Assembly: GCA_963817465.1 (NCBI GenBank)
Contig: CAWFOP010000021.1
Location: 158,025 to 222,024, forward strand
DNA from: CAMPKL01 sp963817465
GTDB taxonomy: Bacteria > Acidobacteriota > Terriglobia > Bryobacterales > UBA6623
Direction of reading: 5' to 3'
Length of the DNA stretch: 64,000 nucleotides
In this document: piece by piece, positions 17,401-27,004 of the stretch
Numbering within the stretch: the stretch's first letter is position 1
How the letters are laid out: each line of letters begins with the position of its first letter
Notes under the pieces: generated by a model
What the model saw: only the letters and a program-made list of their open reading frames with translations
Databases searched by the model: none
What the model was told of the DNA's origin: nothing
Made by a program: the position numbers and the translations under genes

Positions 17401-18528
17401 CGCGGCCTCCGGCCGTTTGCGAGCTCCCACAGCTTGTCCATGGTCTTGTCGGCCGTGTAAGCCCAAGTGATCCGTTGCGCGGTCTCGAGCCCCTTGTTGC
17501 GAAGGCGCTCGCGCGAGGTCCGCATCCCGGACCAACCGCACCATCGCGCCTGCAAGCTGATGTCGTTCCGGCTCGGGCACGAGCAGGGCGGCCTCGCGGG
17601 CGAATTCGGAGATGCTGCCCTGGTCGACCGAAATAACCGGCGTTCCGCAGGCCATCGCTTCGAGCACGGGGATGCCGAAGCCCTCGGCCTCGCAGGCGGG
17701 GAACACGAACGCGGACGCGGCGCTATAGAGGGCCGGCAGCTCGTGGTGGGGTACGAACGGAATCCACTGAATCCTGTCGGGCAAGCCCAGGCGAGCGGCG
17801 AACGAGGGCACGTCGTAGCCTAGCGTGTCCGGCCCGGCCAACACGAGGTTGTGGCCGAAGTCGGGGCTGCGCGCCGCCGCGGCGAAGCCCTCGAGCAACT
17901 CGGGGATGAAGTGCCGTCCGGAGAGCTTCCCGACGTAGAGCAGATACGGCGCGTCGGAGCGGATATGGCGCTTCACGATCTCGAGCCGCTCGGGGCCGTC
18001 GGGGACGGGAACGAAGAGGTCGCTGGCGGCCAGATAGGTCGTGGAGACGCGATCGTCGGGCGCGCCGAACTGTTCGGTGACGCGCGTCTTCACGGCCTCA
18101 GAGCATACGAAGACGTGCGCGGCTTGGCGAACGGCTTGGCGATGCAGGCGATCGTAGACGGCGCCGCGAAAGGCCGCATAGCCTAGGCCTTCGTGGACAG
18201 CGGGCCCCAGGTAAGAGACGGCATAGGGCGTCTGACAGCGCAGTGGGGCGGTATAGGACGGGCAGAACAACACATCGGCGTCGCGCGCCGCGCGGCCGAG
18301 CCACACAGTCTCCCAGAGCGGATCGGAGCATGGGCGGCCGACGAGGCGAACGGTGAACGGCTCCAGCGGAACCTGAGCCAGGTCGGTCCGGATCGGCTTC
18401 GGCGCGTACAGGATCACTTCGTCGAACGGCGTACCGCGGCGCGCCCAGTGCCGCAAAAGGCATTCGACATAGCGACCGACGCCGGTGAACGGACGCGTGA
18501 GCCTGACGACGTTGATTCCGAGCTTCAC
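17397..18528 (-). CDS. GT4 family glycosyltransferase, one apparent frameshift
   Basis: Retaining GT-B enzyme of 376 aa that should add a sugar from an NDP donor on the cytosolic face. The N-terminus (KLGINVVRLTRPFTGVGRYV) is a typical first Rossmann strand with glycine loop. The C-terminal domain has LLYVGKLSGRHF and the EX7E motif EAEGFGIPVLEAMACGTPVI, then QGSISEFAREAALLV. One base is inserted at about 17510-17517: the sequence leaves the frame at VRDADL, and the correct tail (RERLRNKGLETAQRITWAYT) is in the next frame, ending at TGA 17397-17399. The start is GTG 18528, overlapping the TGA of the upstream GT2 gene (GTGA). Confidence 0.84.
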
Positions 18529-19385
18529 TTCGTTGACGTACCCCGCAGCGAGCCGACGGCCTCCCCGGCGGACCAAGCGATCGCCAACATTGTCAGGCTC
18601 GGCAGCGCCCGGGCGAGATCCAAAAGCATGGCCGGAGGGCTGAACGCGGACCGCGCCGCTCGCGCGACGAGCAGGGCGGGGAGGGCGGCCGTGCGCAGAG
18701 CGAGCGCGAGGCGCGCGACCGGAGACTTGCCGTCCGCATGCTCGCGGCCGTACTCGAGGCCATGACGCCAGCGCTGGCGGAAGAAGAGCGCAAACGGGAC
18801 TCGGCCGGCGGCGGTGACTCGAATTGCGGGGTCGAACAGCAGGCGATGTCCGTCTTGGCGCATTTGGGCGTGAAGCTCATGCTCCCAGAAGCCGCGGGCG
18901 CGGATCCACGGCCGATAGGCTTGAAGAGCCGCGACGCGGTAGGCGGCGTTGTCGCCGGCGAAGTCGTCGACCTCGACGGTCCGGCGCTTGCTGCGATAGC
19001 CGCCGTAACGCAGCAGGTAAAGCGCGACGGCGGCGCCGCTTGCGCGTTGAGGGGGCGCGATCGCGCCGCCGACACCCGCCGCAGACTCGTCTTCGAAGGC
19101 CTCGAGGAGCTTCGGGAAATAGTCGTCGTTCGGCTTGAACAACGATGTGCTGAAGGCGACGATTTCGGCGCGCGTCGCATCGAGCCCGGCGGACCAGAGC
19201 TCAGGGGTGAGAGGATCGCCGGGGACGCGCTGCGCGAGGACGCCTGTTTGTCGCCGATGCTCCGCCGGGATCGGGTCCGCCGCGACGATGACAAGCTCGG
19301 CTCCGGCGGCGACGCAGGCGGCTTGCCATTGCGCGCAGGAGGCGAAGCCTTCGCGGCAGGCGAGGACGACGGCTAGGCTCGGCAT
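18525..19385 (-). CDS. GT2-like glycosyltransferase
   Basis: GT-A fold glycosyltransferase of 286 aa. It has a GT2-type N-terminus (PSLAVVLACREGFASC), an FKPNDDYFPKLLEAF region, and a C-terminal HGHRLLFDP-like motif (DGHRLLFDPAIRVTAAGR) followed by RQRWRHG. The last resembles the QxxRW acceptor motif. First gene of a coupled three-gene unit (4-nt GTGA overlap with the GT4 gene). ATG 19385 is chosen. A TTG at 19415, 7 nt after a TACACT hexamer, is in frame and would fit the leaderless pattern. It is divergent from the methyltransferase gene, with about 100 nt between. Confidence 0.8.
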   Translation of the reverse strand: MPSLAVVLACREGFASCAQWQAACVAAGAELVIVAADPIPAEHRRQTGVLAQRVPGDPLTPELWSAGLDATRAEIVAFSTSLFKPNDDYFPKLLEAFEDESAAGVGGAIAPPQRASGAAVALYLLRYGGYRSKRRTVEVDDFAGDNAAYRVAALQAYRPWIRARGFWEHELHAQMRQDGHRLLFDPAIRVTAAGRVPFALFFRQRWRHGLEYGREHADGKSPVARLALALRTAALPALLVARAARSAFSPPAMLLDLARALPSLTMLAIAWSAGEAVGSLRGTSTK

Positions 19386-19492
19386 CGGATCGCCTTCGCG
19401 GCGGGCGCTCGTCAAGCCCAGTAGTGTATCCCAGGCCCGCTATGCTGGTCTGGCGCCCCGATTCGCGCGGGCGCAAGTGTCGGCAAGTATCG

Positions 19493-20387
19493 ATGGTGCA
19501 GTCGCAATCGTTCAAGAACGCCGACGCGGCGAGCTATGACGCGGTGGCGGCGGCGTTTGATCGGCTGAGCGAACGCTATTCGGCGCCATTCGCCGAGCGC
19601 CTGATCGAGCTGGCCGACTTGCGTCCGGGCGATCGTGTGCTGGACCTTGGATGCGGCAGCGGCGTTGTCGTGCGCCGAGCTGCGGCGACGGGCGCGCGCG
19701 CGGTCGGCGTCGATTTGTCGGAAGGGATGTTGCGGACGGCCTCCCGCGGGCCGCTCAAAGCCGACTGGGCTCGTATGGACGCCGAGGCGCTGGCGTTGCG
19801 CGACCGCAGCGTCGATGCGGCCGTATCGCTGTTCGCCTTCTTGCATTTTCCTGCGGCGGCGGCGGCGCTCGCCGAGTGCCGCCGCACGATGAAGGCGGGA
19901 GCGCCGCTGGCGATCGCATTCGGTTCGCCGGCGCCCTGGCCTTGGGAAGCTTTGGGGCGCGCTCCCGGGGCGGTTTGGGACCGCGTGCAGGAGCGGCGCG
20001 GGCTGCTGTTGCGCGCTCCCGCCGCGCTCGAGGCCTTCGTCGAGCGGCGGTTCCCGGCGGCGCAGGCGCAGCAGGCTCCGGCGGTTGCAAACGCGCAGCA
20101 GGGCGCGGCGGCGCGACTGCGGCGCATCGTTGCAGAAGCCGGCTTCGAGAAGATCGAAACGGGCTGGCTGAGGAAGCGCTTTCGGCTCGACTCGGCGGAA
20201 GCGTTTTGGGAGTTGCAGAGCATCTTCTCGAGCGAGGTGCGGAAGCGCTTGGCGGAGCTTTCAGAGGAGCGATATCGCGGCGCTGCGAAACGAGTTCATC
20301 GGCTTCTGCGGCGGGACGCTCGAACGAGGGGGCGCGCTTGCCTACGACGTCGCGGCCGCCTGGATCCGGGCGCGAGCGCCGGAATGA
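19493..20387 (+). CDS. SAM-dependent class I methyltransferase, one apparent frameshift
   Basis: UbiE/type-11-like methyltransferase of 297 aa. Motif I is VLDLGCGSGVVVRRAA (SAM-binding), followed by VGVDLSEGML, an acidic motif MDAEALALRD, and LFAFLHFP. The substrate is unknown. One extra base near 20273-20281 breaks the frame after SEERYR. The coherent tail (ALRNEFIGFCGGTLERGG, then AYDVAAAWIRARAPE) is in the next frame and ends at TGA 20385-20387, 57 nt before the radical SAM gene. ATG 19493 is used; starts at 19424 and 19442 are in frame. Position beside the glycan genes suggests methylation of a glycan, lipid or cofactor. Confidence 0.8.
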
Positions 20388-20444
20388 TACAAAGCGCCGC
20401 CTTTGCGATTGCCGCGCCGACACGCGCATACTGTGGCTTACTGC

Positions 20445-21524
20445 ATGATTCGGTTCACTGAGAGAGTGGCTCGCCATGTGCGGCTCACCAAGGACGCCTA
20501 TCAGAGGCCCCCGAGCCCGCCGTTGCTCGTGCTGTTTGTGAACTCGATCTGCAACATGCAGTGCGAGCACTGCTTCTACTGGCGCAACCTCAACCGCCGC
20601 GACGATCTGACGTTTGAAGAGTTGGAGGCGTTGTCTGTCTCGCTCGGGCGCGTCGAGAATCTCAATTTGTCGGGCGGCGAGCCGTTCCTGCGGAAGGAAA
20701 TCGGGGCGATCTGCCGTCAGTTCATTCGCCGGAACGAGACGCGCCAGATCTACGTGCCGACAAACGGGTATTTCACTGACCGCACGGTCGCGGCCGTGGA
20801 GGATGTGCTTTCCGAACCGACTCTGGCGCTGTTCGCCGTTGAGCTGTCGCTTGACGGAACGGCGGCATTCCACGACGAGTTCCGGGTTTCTCGCGGCTCG
20901 TTCGAACGTGCGATGAAGACCTATGACGCGTTGGCGGAGATTCAGCGGCGCGATCCGCGGCTGCGCATCCACTCGGTCTCGACCGCCACGCACGAGAACA
21001 TCGACGAGATTCGCAAATTGACAAAGTATCTCTTCGAGCGCTGCCCGCGGATGGATCATCACAATCTCGCGATGATCCGGGGCGACCGCAAGAACCCGGA
21101 TCTCGCGGCGCCTTTGCTGGACGATTATCAGAAGCTCTACGCGGAGATTCAGCGGCTCTGGGCTCCTCGTGAGAAGGCTCGCTTCGGCGCGGTGGTGGAA
21201 CCTTTGCTGCAGTGGACGAAGGGAGAGACGCTCAGGAAGCGGGAGCAAGTCGCCCCTTGCGTCGCGGGAAAGCTGACGGCGGTGGTCTACTCCAACGGCG
21301 ACGTGAGCGTTTGTGAAATGCACGAGCCTTTGGGGAACTTGCGCGAGCATTCGTTTCCCGAGCTTTGGGCCTCGGAGGAAGCGGCGGCGAAGCGGCGCTC
21401 GATCGCGGAAAAGCAGTGCTGGTGCACGACCGAGGTTTTTCTGTGGCCGAGCATCGTTTTTCAGCCGCCTAGTTTGCTGCGCGCCGCGGTAGGGCACAAA
21501 TTGAAGGCGCCGGCGCGCGGGTAA
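20445..21524 (+). CDS. Radical SAM protein with SPASM-like C-terminus
   Basis: Radical SAM enzyme of 359 aa. The [4Fe-4S] cluster motif is CNMQCEHC (Cx3Cx2C, near residue 38), followed by LNLSGGEPFLRKEI (GGE motif) and VPTNGYF. The C-terminal part has CVAGKLTAVVYSNGDVSVCEMHEPLG and KQCWCTTE, a cysteine-rich SPASM/Twitch-like region that could hold an auxiliary cluster. It most likely modifies a peptide, sugar or lipid-linked substrate. It follows the methyltransferase by 57 nt on the same strand and lies beside the sulfated-glycan gene set. ATG 20445 follows a CATACT hexamer by 12 nt. Confidence 0.87.
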   Translation: MIRFTERVARHVRLTKDAYQRPPSPPLLVLFVNSICNMQCEHCFYWRNLNRRDDLTFEELEALSVSLGRVENLNLSGGEPFLRKEIGAICRQFIRRNETRQIYVPTNGYFTDRTVAAVEDVLSEPTLALFAVELSLDGTAAFHDEFRVSRGSFERAMKTYDALAEIQRRDPRLRIHSVSTATHENIDEIRKLTKYLFERCPRMDHHNLAMIRGDRKNPDLAAPLLDDYQKLYAEIQRLWAPREKARFGAVVEPLLQWTKGETLRKREQVAPCVAGKLTAVVYSNGDVSVCEMHEPLGNLREHSFPELWASEEAAAKRRSIAEKQCWCTTEVFLWPSIVFQPPSLLRAAVGHKLKAPARG

Positions 21525-21544
21525 GCGTTCTGCGTCGGACGTGC

Positions 21545-21550
21545 TAATCT
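21545..21550 (+). promoter_or_regulatory. Extended -10 (TGC-TAATCT) for the PhoD-like gene
   Basis: TGC immediately precedes TAATCT, and the hexamer ends 9 nt before ATG 21560. This is one of the clearest members of the GC-TANNNT class. Confidence 0.5.
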
Positions 21551-21559
21551 GCGTCCGCT

Positions 21560-23156
21560 ATGACCAGCCGCCGCGAATTTCTGGCTTCCACTCTGCTCGC
21601 ATCCGCCTCCGCCGCCTCCGGCCAGTCCGGTGCAGCCCAGTCCGGTGCAGCCGGCTCCTGGCAAGCGGGAGCGGTCGAGCACTTGATCCCGACGGCGTCG
21701 CACAATCGCATTCTGCTCAAGGCTTCGGTCCGGGACGCTCTGTCGAGTCCGCCGCTGCTGCGGGTCGGAAAACAGTTGGCCGTCGGTCGGCGCACTGATA
21801 CGGCGGGCCGCTTTTGGAGCTTTGACGCCAAGGGCCTGGCAGCCGGCGAGCCGCAGCGGCTCGAGCTGATGGACGCGCGGCATAACGCGCTGTGCGATCC
21901 CTGGACCGTGAAGACCTTCCCGGCGCCGGGCGCCGAGCCGCAGAAGTTTCGGCTGCTGGCCTACACATGCGCCGGAGGCGACGAGCGCCTGATCGCCGGA
22001 AACGGGCAGCACACTTTTCTCTCGATCGCGCTGCGACGGCGGTTCTTCGAGCGAGCGCTCTCGTTCAAGCCCGACGCGATGATCGCCAACGGCGATCACA
22101 CCTACTGGGATCTGGACCAAACCGGCGCGCCGCCGCCCTACACCGAAGACGTCGTGCGCGCGGTCGGCACGTTCGACCGCACATTGCCCGTGCTGGGAAC
22201 GGCGAACGAGCTGGTGCACCAACGCGTTTGCGAGGCGCAAATCCGGAGCCTCTACGGCAACTTGTTTCGCGAGACGCCGTCGTTCTTCATTCAAGACGAC
22301 CACGATTATTTCGAGAACGACGACGCGACCGAAGAGATGGTCACGTTCCCGCCCGACTATTTCATGCTGCAACTGGGTCGCGCTTCCCGGCGGCTGTACT
22401 TCCCGGAGTTTCTGCCGGACGCGAATCGCCCGCTGGGCTTGGCGGGGGCGTCGGCGCCCGACACTCCCGACGGCGTCGGGGAGAGCTACGGAACGATTCG
22501 CTTCGGGCGTCTGGCGGAGATCTTGCTTTACGATTGCCGGCGCTACTTGACCTTGGCGGGGCCGAACGCCGTGATCGTGCCGCGCGAGACGGAAGGCTGG
22601 CTGACGTCGCGCTTGGGCGGCTCGCGATGTGCGGCACGTGGTGCAGGTTCCGTCGATGCCGCCGGTGTGGAGCGCGGGAAAGTGGGGCGATTGGTACCCG
22701 GATTTCCTGGACGATCGGGGCGTGCTCGGAGTCAAGAAGCCGAAGCCTTATTGGCAGACCGGCTGGCTGGCGCAGCACGATCGCTTGATGCAGGCGGCGT
22801 CGGCCATGACCGAGCGCACGCCGCTGATCGTCAGCGGCGACATGCATGCGGTGGCGGAGGCCGCCGTCGAGCGCACGGGGAAGATCGATCTGTCGGCGAA
22901 CCCTGTCCACGTCGCTCTGGCGGGGCCGATATCGACGCTCAACGGTTGGCCTTCGAAGGGCAGGCGCACGCCTCCCCTGCCGGCCAAACACGTTGAAGTC
23001 GATCAGGCGATCCCGGCGCTCGAGGAGAACGGCTTCTTGATCGCCGATTTCACGCCCGATGCGATCCGCATGAGCTTCTTCCGCTGGAGTCCGGCGCTGC
23101 CGGAAACCGCCGTGGACAACTTGATGCCATTCAAGGAAATCGAGCTCAAGCGCTGA
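21560..23156 (+). CDS. Tat-exported PhoD-like phosphatase, one apparent frameshift
   Basis: Metallophosphatase of 531 aa in the PhoD/alkaline phosphatase D family, probably secreted folded through the Tat system. The N-terminus is TSRREFLASTLLASASAASG (twin arginine SRREFL). Metal-site motifs are NGDHTYWDLDQTG, FIQDDHDYFENDD and PLIVSGDMHAVAEA. An extra G in a GGG run at 22615-22617 moves the frame after EGWLTSRL. The continuation (AARDVRHVVQVPSMPPVWSA, then GKWGDWYPDFLDDRGVLGVK) is in the next frame and ends at 23156. Convergent with the hybrid histidine kinase. It likely releases phosphate from esters or diesters outside the cell. Confidence 0.85.
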
Positions 23157-23206
23157 GAAGATCATCGTAGGGCGCGACGGCGCGAGGGGTTATCGCGGGT
23201 CCGAGA

Positions 23207-26104
23207 TTAATTTCGTTCGGGAGTTGAGTTTCTCAAATCCGATTTATGAAGCACTTGTCGAAGGTCTTCGGTCGTCGCAGGTTTGACTAAGTGATGGTCG
23301 AAGCCACACTCCTTCGTGCGCTTCTTATCCTCCTCTTGTCCCCACCCAGTCAAAGCCACAACCGTCATAGCTTGCCCCCAAGGCTGCTGCCGTATCTGCC
23401 GCGCCGCGTCGAAGCCATTCATCTCGGGCATGCCCAAATCCATGAAGATTATTTCCGGCTGGAACTCTTTGGCGGCCTGGATTCCCTCAAGGCCGCTGTA
23501 GGCCGTGCGAACTTCATGACCGAGCAGCTCGACGACAACGCCGAGCATTCCCGCTGCCGCCTGATTGTCGTCCACGACCAGCACACGGCGTTTTCGCCCT
23601 GCCGCAGGGGCCGGCTCGAGCTCCACACGCGGGTCCTTAGCCGGCTCCTCTACTCGAATAGGAAGACGCACTCGAAACTCGCTTCCTTTTCCAGGGCCAT
23701 CGCTGTGAACCTCGATGCTCCCCTTATGCATCTCGACCAATGACTTAACTAATGCGAGTCCGATGCCGAGCCCTGGAACTCCTCGATCCAGGGGATGTTT
23801 CGAGTGCGTGAACATCTCGAAAATCGACTTTTGCATCTCGGTCGGAATGCCAATACCCGTATCCTTAACCGAGATGACGACATTGCCCCCTTGCTTTTCT
23901 GCCGCCAACTGTATACGCCCCCGCTCGGGAGTGTACTTGGCTGCATTGTTCAAGATGTTTGATACGACCTGGGCCAGTCGGTTCGGATCGCCATCCAGTT
24001 CAATTGGGTCAGGAGGGATTGCACATTCGAACTCGTGCTTCGCTTCGTTGATGAGCGGCTGAGACGCTTCCAGGGCGCTCTGGACGATGTCAATCAATTT
24101 CACTCTGCGTTCTCGCAACTCGATCTTGCCCAACGTAATGCGAGAGATATCTAGCAGATCATTTACCAGTGCAATGAGCTGGCCCACCTGCCGCTCCATC
24201 ATTTCTCTAATGCTCTCGAATTTCTCAGAGTCGGGTGGCAGCGCCTTCATAATCTCCAAGCCCGCTGTGATGGGCGCTAGCGGATTTCGCAGCTCGTGCG
24301 CCAGAGTCGCTAGAAAGTCGTCCTTTCGACGATCGCTTTCGCGAAGGGCCTGTTCAGCCAGCTTCTGCTCATGTACGTCGGTACATGCGCATACCCAACT
24401 GTGCTCGCAGCCATCTTTGTTTAGAACAGGAATACCCCGGGCCACGTAATAGTGGTACGAATTAGAAGCTGCGTGCCAGAGACGCCCATCAGATTCATAA
24501 AGAGTCTTCTCGGCAACGGCTTTGAGCCAGATAGCGTTGACTCGTTCGCGGTCCTCGGGATGCAGCGCATTAACCCACCCGAACCCCGTGTACTTATCCA
24601 ATTTCTGGCCCGTGAATCGCTCCCAAGCCGGCTGAGGCGCCACGAAGGCACCTTGAGCATCGGTAACCCAAGAAACATCGGCAATAATACTCGCGAGGCT
24701 TCGGTAGAGTTCTTCGCTGTGGCGAAGGGCCGCGGCAGCTTCGTTTCGGGCGATGATTATCGCTGCGGCTTGGGTAATCACGCTCGCTAGCGCTTGGTCG
24801 CGCGAGGTCGGATCTCGCGGCTGCCGTAGATAGAGCGTGAATGTCCCGACGACCTTACCAGCTGAGGTTTGGACTGGAAAACTCCAACAGCCGCGGAATG
24901 CGTGTTTCTCGGCTAGCCAGAGCCATGGCTTCCAGAGCGGATCCGTGTTCGCATCGCGAGTGATAACTGGCCTGCCCGTGTGCGCCGCCAGGCCACATGC
25001 CAGCGAGTCCGGGCCTATTCTGAAGCCCTTCACAAACTCGGGATAGATCTCGGACAGGCCGGCAACATGGTGCAGATTCTCCCCATCCGGTTTGACAAGG
25101 TAAAAGGCGGCCCTTGTATCGTGGCCAAGGTGCTCGATGGCGGTGTCAACCAACACGCCAAGGGAGACATCAAGCGCTTCGCCGTTCACCGCCGCTTGCA
25201 GAGCTTCTTTTTGTCCAGCTAGCCATGTTTCACTTTCGCGCTCGATTTGCTCACGACGTCTTAGGGCGAGAAGGGCCCGCCACAGCAGTGCTGTGGTGCC
25301 GAACATCAGCGCAATCGCACCGAGCGCCCGGCTGGTACCTTCGTCGTAAAAGCCGAGTTCGTGCCCCGTGATGCGAAGCCAGATGACCGAAGGAATCATG
25401 ACCACGAGTATCGGGAGCACGGTGCGAGCCATCAAGCCGGCCGTAGAACGCTCGCGCAGCAAAAGCATCGGCTGGCTTTCCGGAACGCTGACGATCAGGC
25501 CGATGGCCAGAGCGAGCAGCATGGTTGCAGCTTGGAGCGCGATAGCCGAAAGCCATGGAATAGCGTAGAAGTCGCGAGCGCCGAACAGATAGCCGATGAG
25601 CGAGAACATCATGAACACGCATACAACGACGCCCATTATCGGAACGATACGCCGCGCCGCCCTGATCCCAGGCGCACTCAGTACAACGAGAGCTGCGCCG
25701 ATGAGAAGAAATGAGGTGGAGGCTGGCGGTCCGACGCGACCCGGAGTCAACGTCGTGCCCTGCCCCCAGGTGCGCCCGAAGAGGAGTTGGTGGTTGAAAC
25801 CGAAGTCCGCGCCAACGATGTACTGGAGCAGGGTGAGGCCGCCGAAAAGCACCACCACGCCACCGAGCATCAGGGTGAACCGCCGGCTGGATCGCTGCCG
25901 CAACAGACCAGCTCCCGCGAGCGCGATGAGAACGGCGGCATTGGGCTGGATCGAAACGTTCGTGTTGAGCCAGTCCGTCAATCGCGGGACGTCGAGCGCC
26001 CACCCCGTGAAGGAGACCGCCCCGCCAACTAGGGCATAGAATCCCAGCCCCGCAGACAGCAGCCGCAGCCAACGGGGATTCTGAGATAGGGCATCCGGCG
26101 GCAT
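23207..26104 (-). CDS. Hybrid sensor histidine kinase with receiver domain
   Basis: Inner-membrane signalling protein of 965 aa. Domain order: about eight hydrophobic segments (1-285), GAF-like domain (about 320-460, ending LYLRQPRD), PAS with PAC (about 470-590), HisKA with H-box FLATLAHELRNPLAP (near 600) and HATPase_c (NRLAQVVSNILNNAAKY, DTGIGIP, GLGIGLALVKSLV). The receiver starts RRVLVVDDNQAA (near 840) with phospho-acceptor in IIFMDLGMPEMNG and Lys in LVKPATT. No separate response regulator or output gene adjoins, so phosphotransfer must go to a distant partner. The hydrophobic N-terminus may itself sense a membrane-linked signal. ATG 26102-26104 is used. Confidence 0.93.
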   Translation of the reverse strand: MPPDALSQNPRWLRLLSAGLGFYALVGGAVSFTGWALDVPRLTDWLNTNVSIQPNAAVLIALAGAGLLRQRSSRRFTLMLGGVVVLFGGLTLLQYIVGADFGFNHQLLFGRTWGQGTTLTPGRVGPPASTSFLLIGAALVVLSAPGIRAARRIVPIMGVVVCVFMMFSLIGYLFGARDFYAIPWLSAIALQAATMLLALAIGLIVSVPESQPMLLLRERSTAGLMARTVLPILVVMIPSVIWLRITGHELGFYDEGTSRALGAIALMFGTTALLWRALLALRRREQIERESETWLAGQKEALQAAVNGEALDVSLGVLVDTAIEHLGHDTRAAFYLVKPDGENLHHVAGLSEIYPEFVKGFRIGPDSLACGLAAHTGRPVITRDANTDPLWKPWLWLAEKHAFRGCWSFPVQTSAGKVVGTFTLYLRQPRDPTSRDQALASVITQAAAIIIARNEAAAALRHSEELYRSLASIIADVSWVTDAQGAFVAPQPAWERFTGQKLDKYTGFGWVNALHPEDRERVNAIWLKAVAEKTLYESDGRLWHAASNSYHYYVARGIPVLNKDGCEHSWVCACTDVHEQKLAEQALRESDRRKDDFLATLAHELRNPLAPITAGLEIMKALPPDSEKFESIREMMERQVGQLIALVNDLLDISRITLGKIELRERRVKLIDIVQSALEASQPLINEAKHEFECAIPPDPIELDGDPNRLAQVVSNILNNAAKYTPERGRIQLAAEKQGGNVVISVKDTGIGIPTEMQKSIFEMFTHSKHPLDRGVPGLGIGLALVKSLVEMHKGSIEVHSDGPGKGSEFRVRLPIRVEEPAKDPRVELEPAPAAGRKRRVLVVDDNQAAAGMLGVVVELLGHEVRTAYSGLEGIQAAKEFQPEIIFMDLGMPEMNGFDAARQIRQQPWGQAMTVVALTGWGQEEDKKRTKECGFDHHLVKPATTEDLRQVLHKSDLRNSTPERN

Positions 26105-26257
26105 GCTGTTACGGTGCGCAGTTTACCATCCGGTAGTGTTCGGCAGATCGCGGTCTCCTCTTAGCGCGAGCGGTTCTTCCGCTTGGGAAAGCCGGGCGGA
26201 TGCTGACGGACGGGGTCGATGCGGCCACAGCAGTATTCGAAGTTGGTTGCCGCGAAT

Positions 26258-26365
26258 GGTGACAGATGGGATGAGACGGCTGTTTCTCCTTTGCATCTTT
26301 TCTGAATGCGCTATGCAGCTTACCGCTGCCCAGGTAGAACCAGCCGTCTCATCCCATCTGTCACC
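26258..26365. repeat. Perfect 25-bp inverted repeat (108-bp element)
   Basis: The left arm 26258-26282 (begins GGTGACAGATGGGATGAGAC) and right arm 26341-26365 (begins CAGCCGTCTCATCCCATCTG) are exact reverse complements, separated by 58 nt. A few further inward bases also pair. No target-site duplication is seen at the outer ends. It could be a MITE-like element, the paired ends of a deleted transposon, or a long hairpin terminating the remnant frame next to it. Confidence 0.8.
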
Positions 26366-26367
26366 GT

Positions 26368-26580
26368 TTACCCCACAAAGAGAACTCGCAGTTGCTCGCT
26401 CAAGAAATCGAAGCTCAGCAAGATCGCCACGGGGGCATTGCCGTGCAAGATCTCGTCCTGGATAGCATTCGACTTGAGCAGCCCTGTTGGCTGAAGAAGT
26501 GCCTCGAACCCGGTCTTCTTCCCTTTCCCGTTGATCTTGGAATTGTCCGCTCCGGCCCGGTCCCGGGGTCGGGGAACTCT
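26368..26580 (-). pseudogene. Coding remnant of unrecognised family
   Basis: An open stretch of 70 codons on the minus strand. It lacks a start codon near its beginning but reads like a real protein end (SKINGKGKKTGFEALLQP, TGLLKSNAIQDEILHGNAP, VAILLSFDFLSEQLRVLFVG) with TAA at 26368-26370. The codons further upstream in another frame (HFANEEFPDPGTGPE) also look coding, so a frameshift is likely. The stop lies 2 nt from the right arm of the 25-bp inverted repeat. I cannot name the family. It is probably part of a decayed mobile region. Confidence 0.4.
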
Positions 26581-26626
26581 TCATTGGCAAAGTGTTTCAG
26601 CCGGCCGACGTGCTAAAGCGTAGCGC

Positions 26627-26956
26627 ATGGAACAGCTCTACGACCTGCGTGGACAGCGCAAATACCTTGCCGAACATCAGCGGAACCGCTTTCTGAAGGC
26701 CGCCGGTTCGACAGATACCCCGGTTCGAGCCCTCTGCGAGTTTCTCGCCTTCACCGGCTGTCGAGTGTCGGAAGCTCTCGCCCTTAGTCCGGAAAGAGCC
26801 GATCCTGCGGCGGGTTTCTTGGTCTTCGAGCCGCTCAAGAAGCGTCGCCGAGGCGTCTTCCGCGCCGTCCCGGTCCCGGCCAGGCTGCTAGAAACGCTCG
26901 CCCACGTAGGGAGAGCGCTGACCGGGGCTGACAGAGCGGGCGCGGTGGTCCCATGA
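26627..26956 (+). pseudogene. Truncated tyrosine recombinase/integrase
   Basis: A 109-aa fragment of a XerC/phage-integrase-like catalytic domain. It keeps LYDLRGQRKYLAEHQRNRFL at the N-terminus and the first catalytic arginine in EFLAFTGCRVSEALAL. The strand LVFEPLKKRRRGVFRAVPVP follows. The sequence then loses similarity and stops, so the HxxR box, the second His and the nucleophilic Tyr are all missing. It cannot be an active recombinase. It lies between the 25-bp inverted repeat and the REP-like palindromes, marking an old insertion site. Confidence 0.78.
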
Positions 26957-27004
26957 CAAGGGCTCGATATTCTCATGCATTCCCAAGCCCATTTCGGCGG
27001 CTAG

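Noticed and set aside
19755..21497. A 580-codon minus-strand frame opposite the methyltransferase and radical SAM gene
   Set aside because: It is a codon-position shadow of two well-supported plus-strand genes; it has no domain motif and a low-complexity Arg/Pro/Ala end.
26123..26590. A 155-codon minus-strand frame across the inverted repeat
   Set aside because: It runs through both arms of the repeat and shows no protein-like pattern; a better coding signal is in another minus frame (26368-26580).
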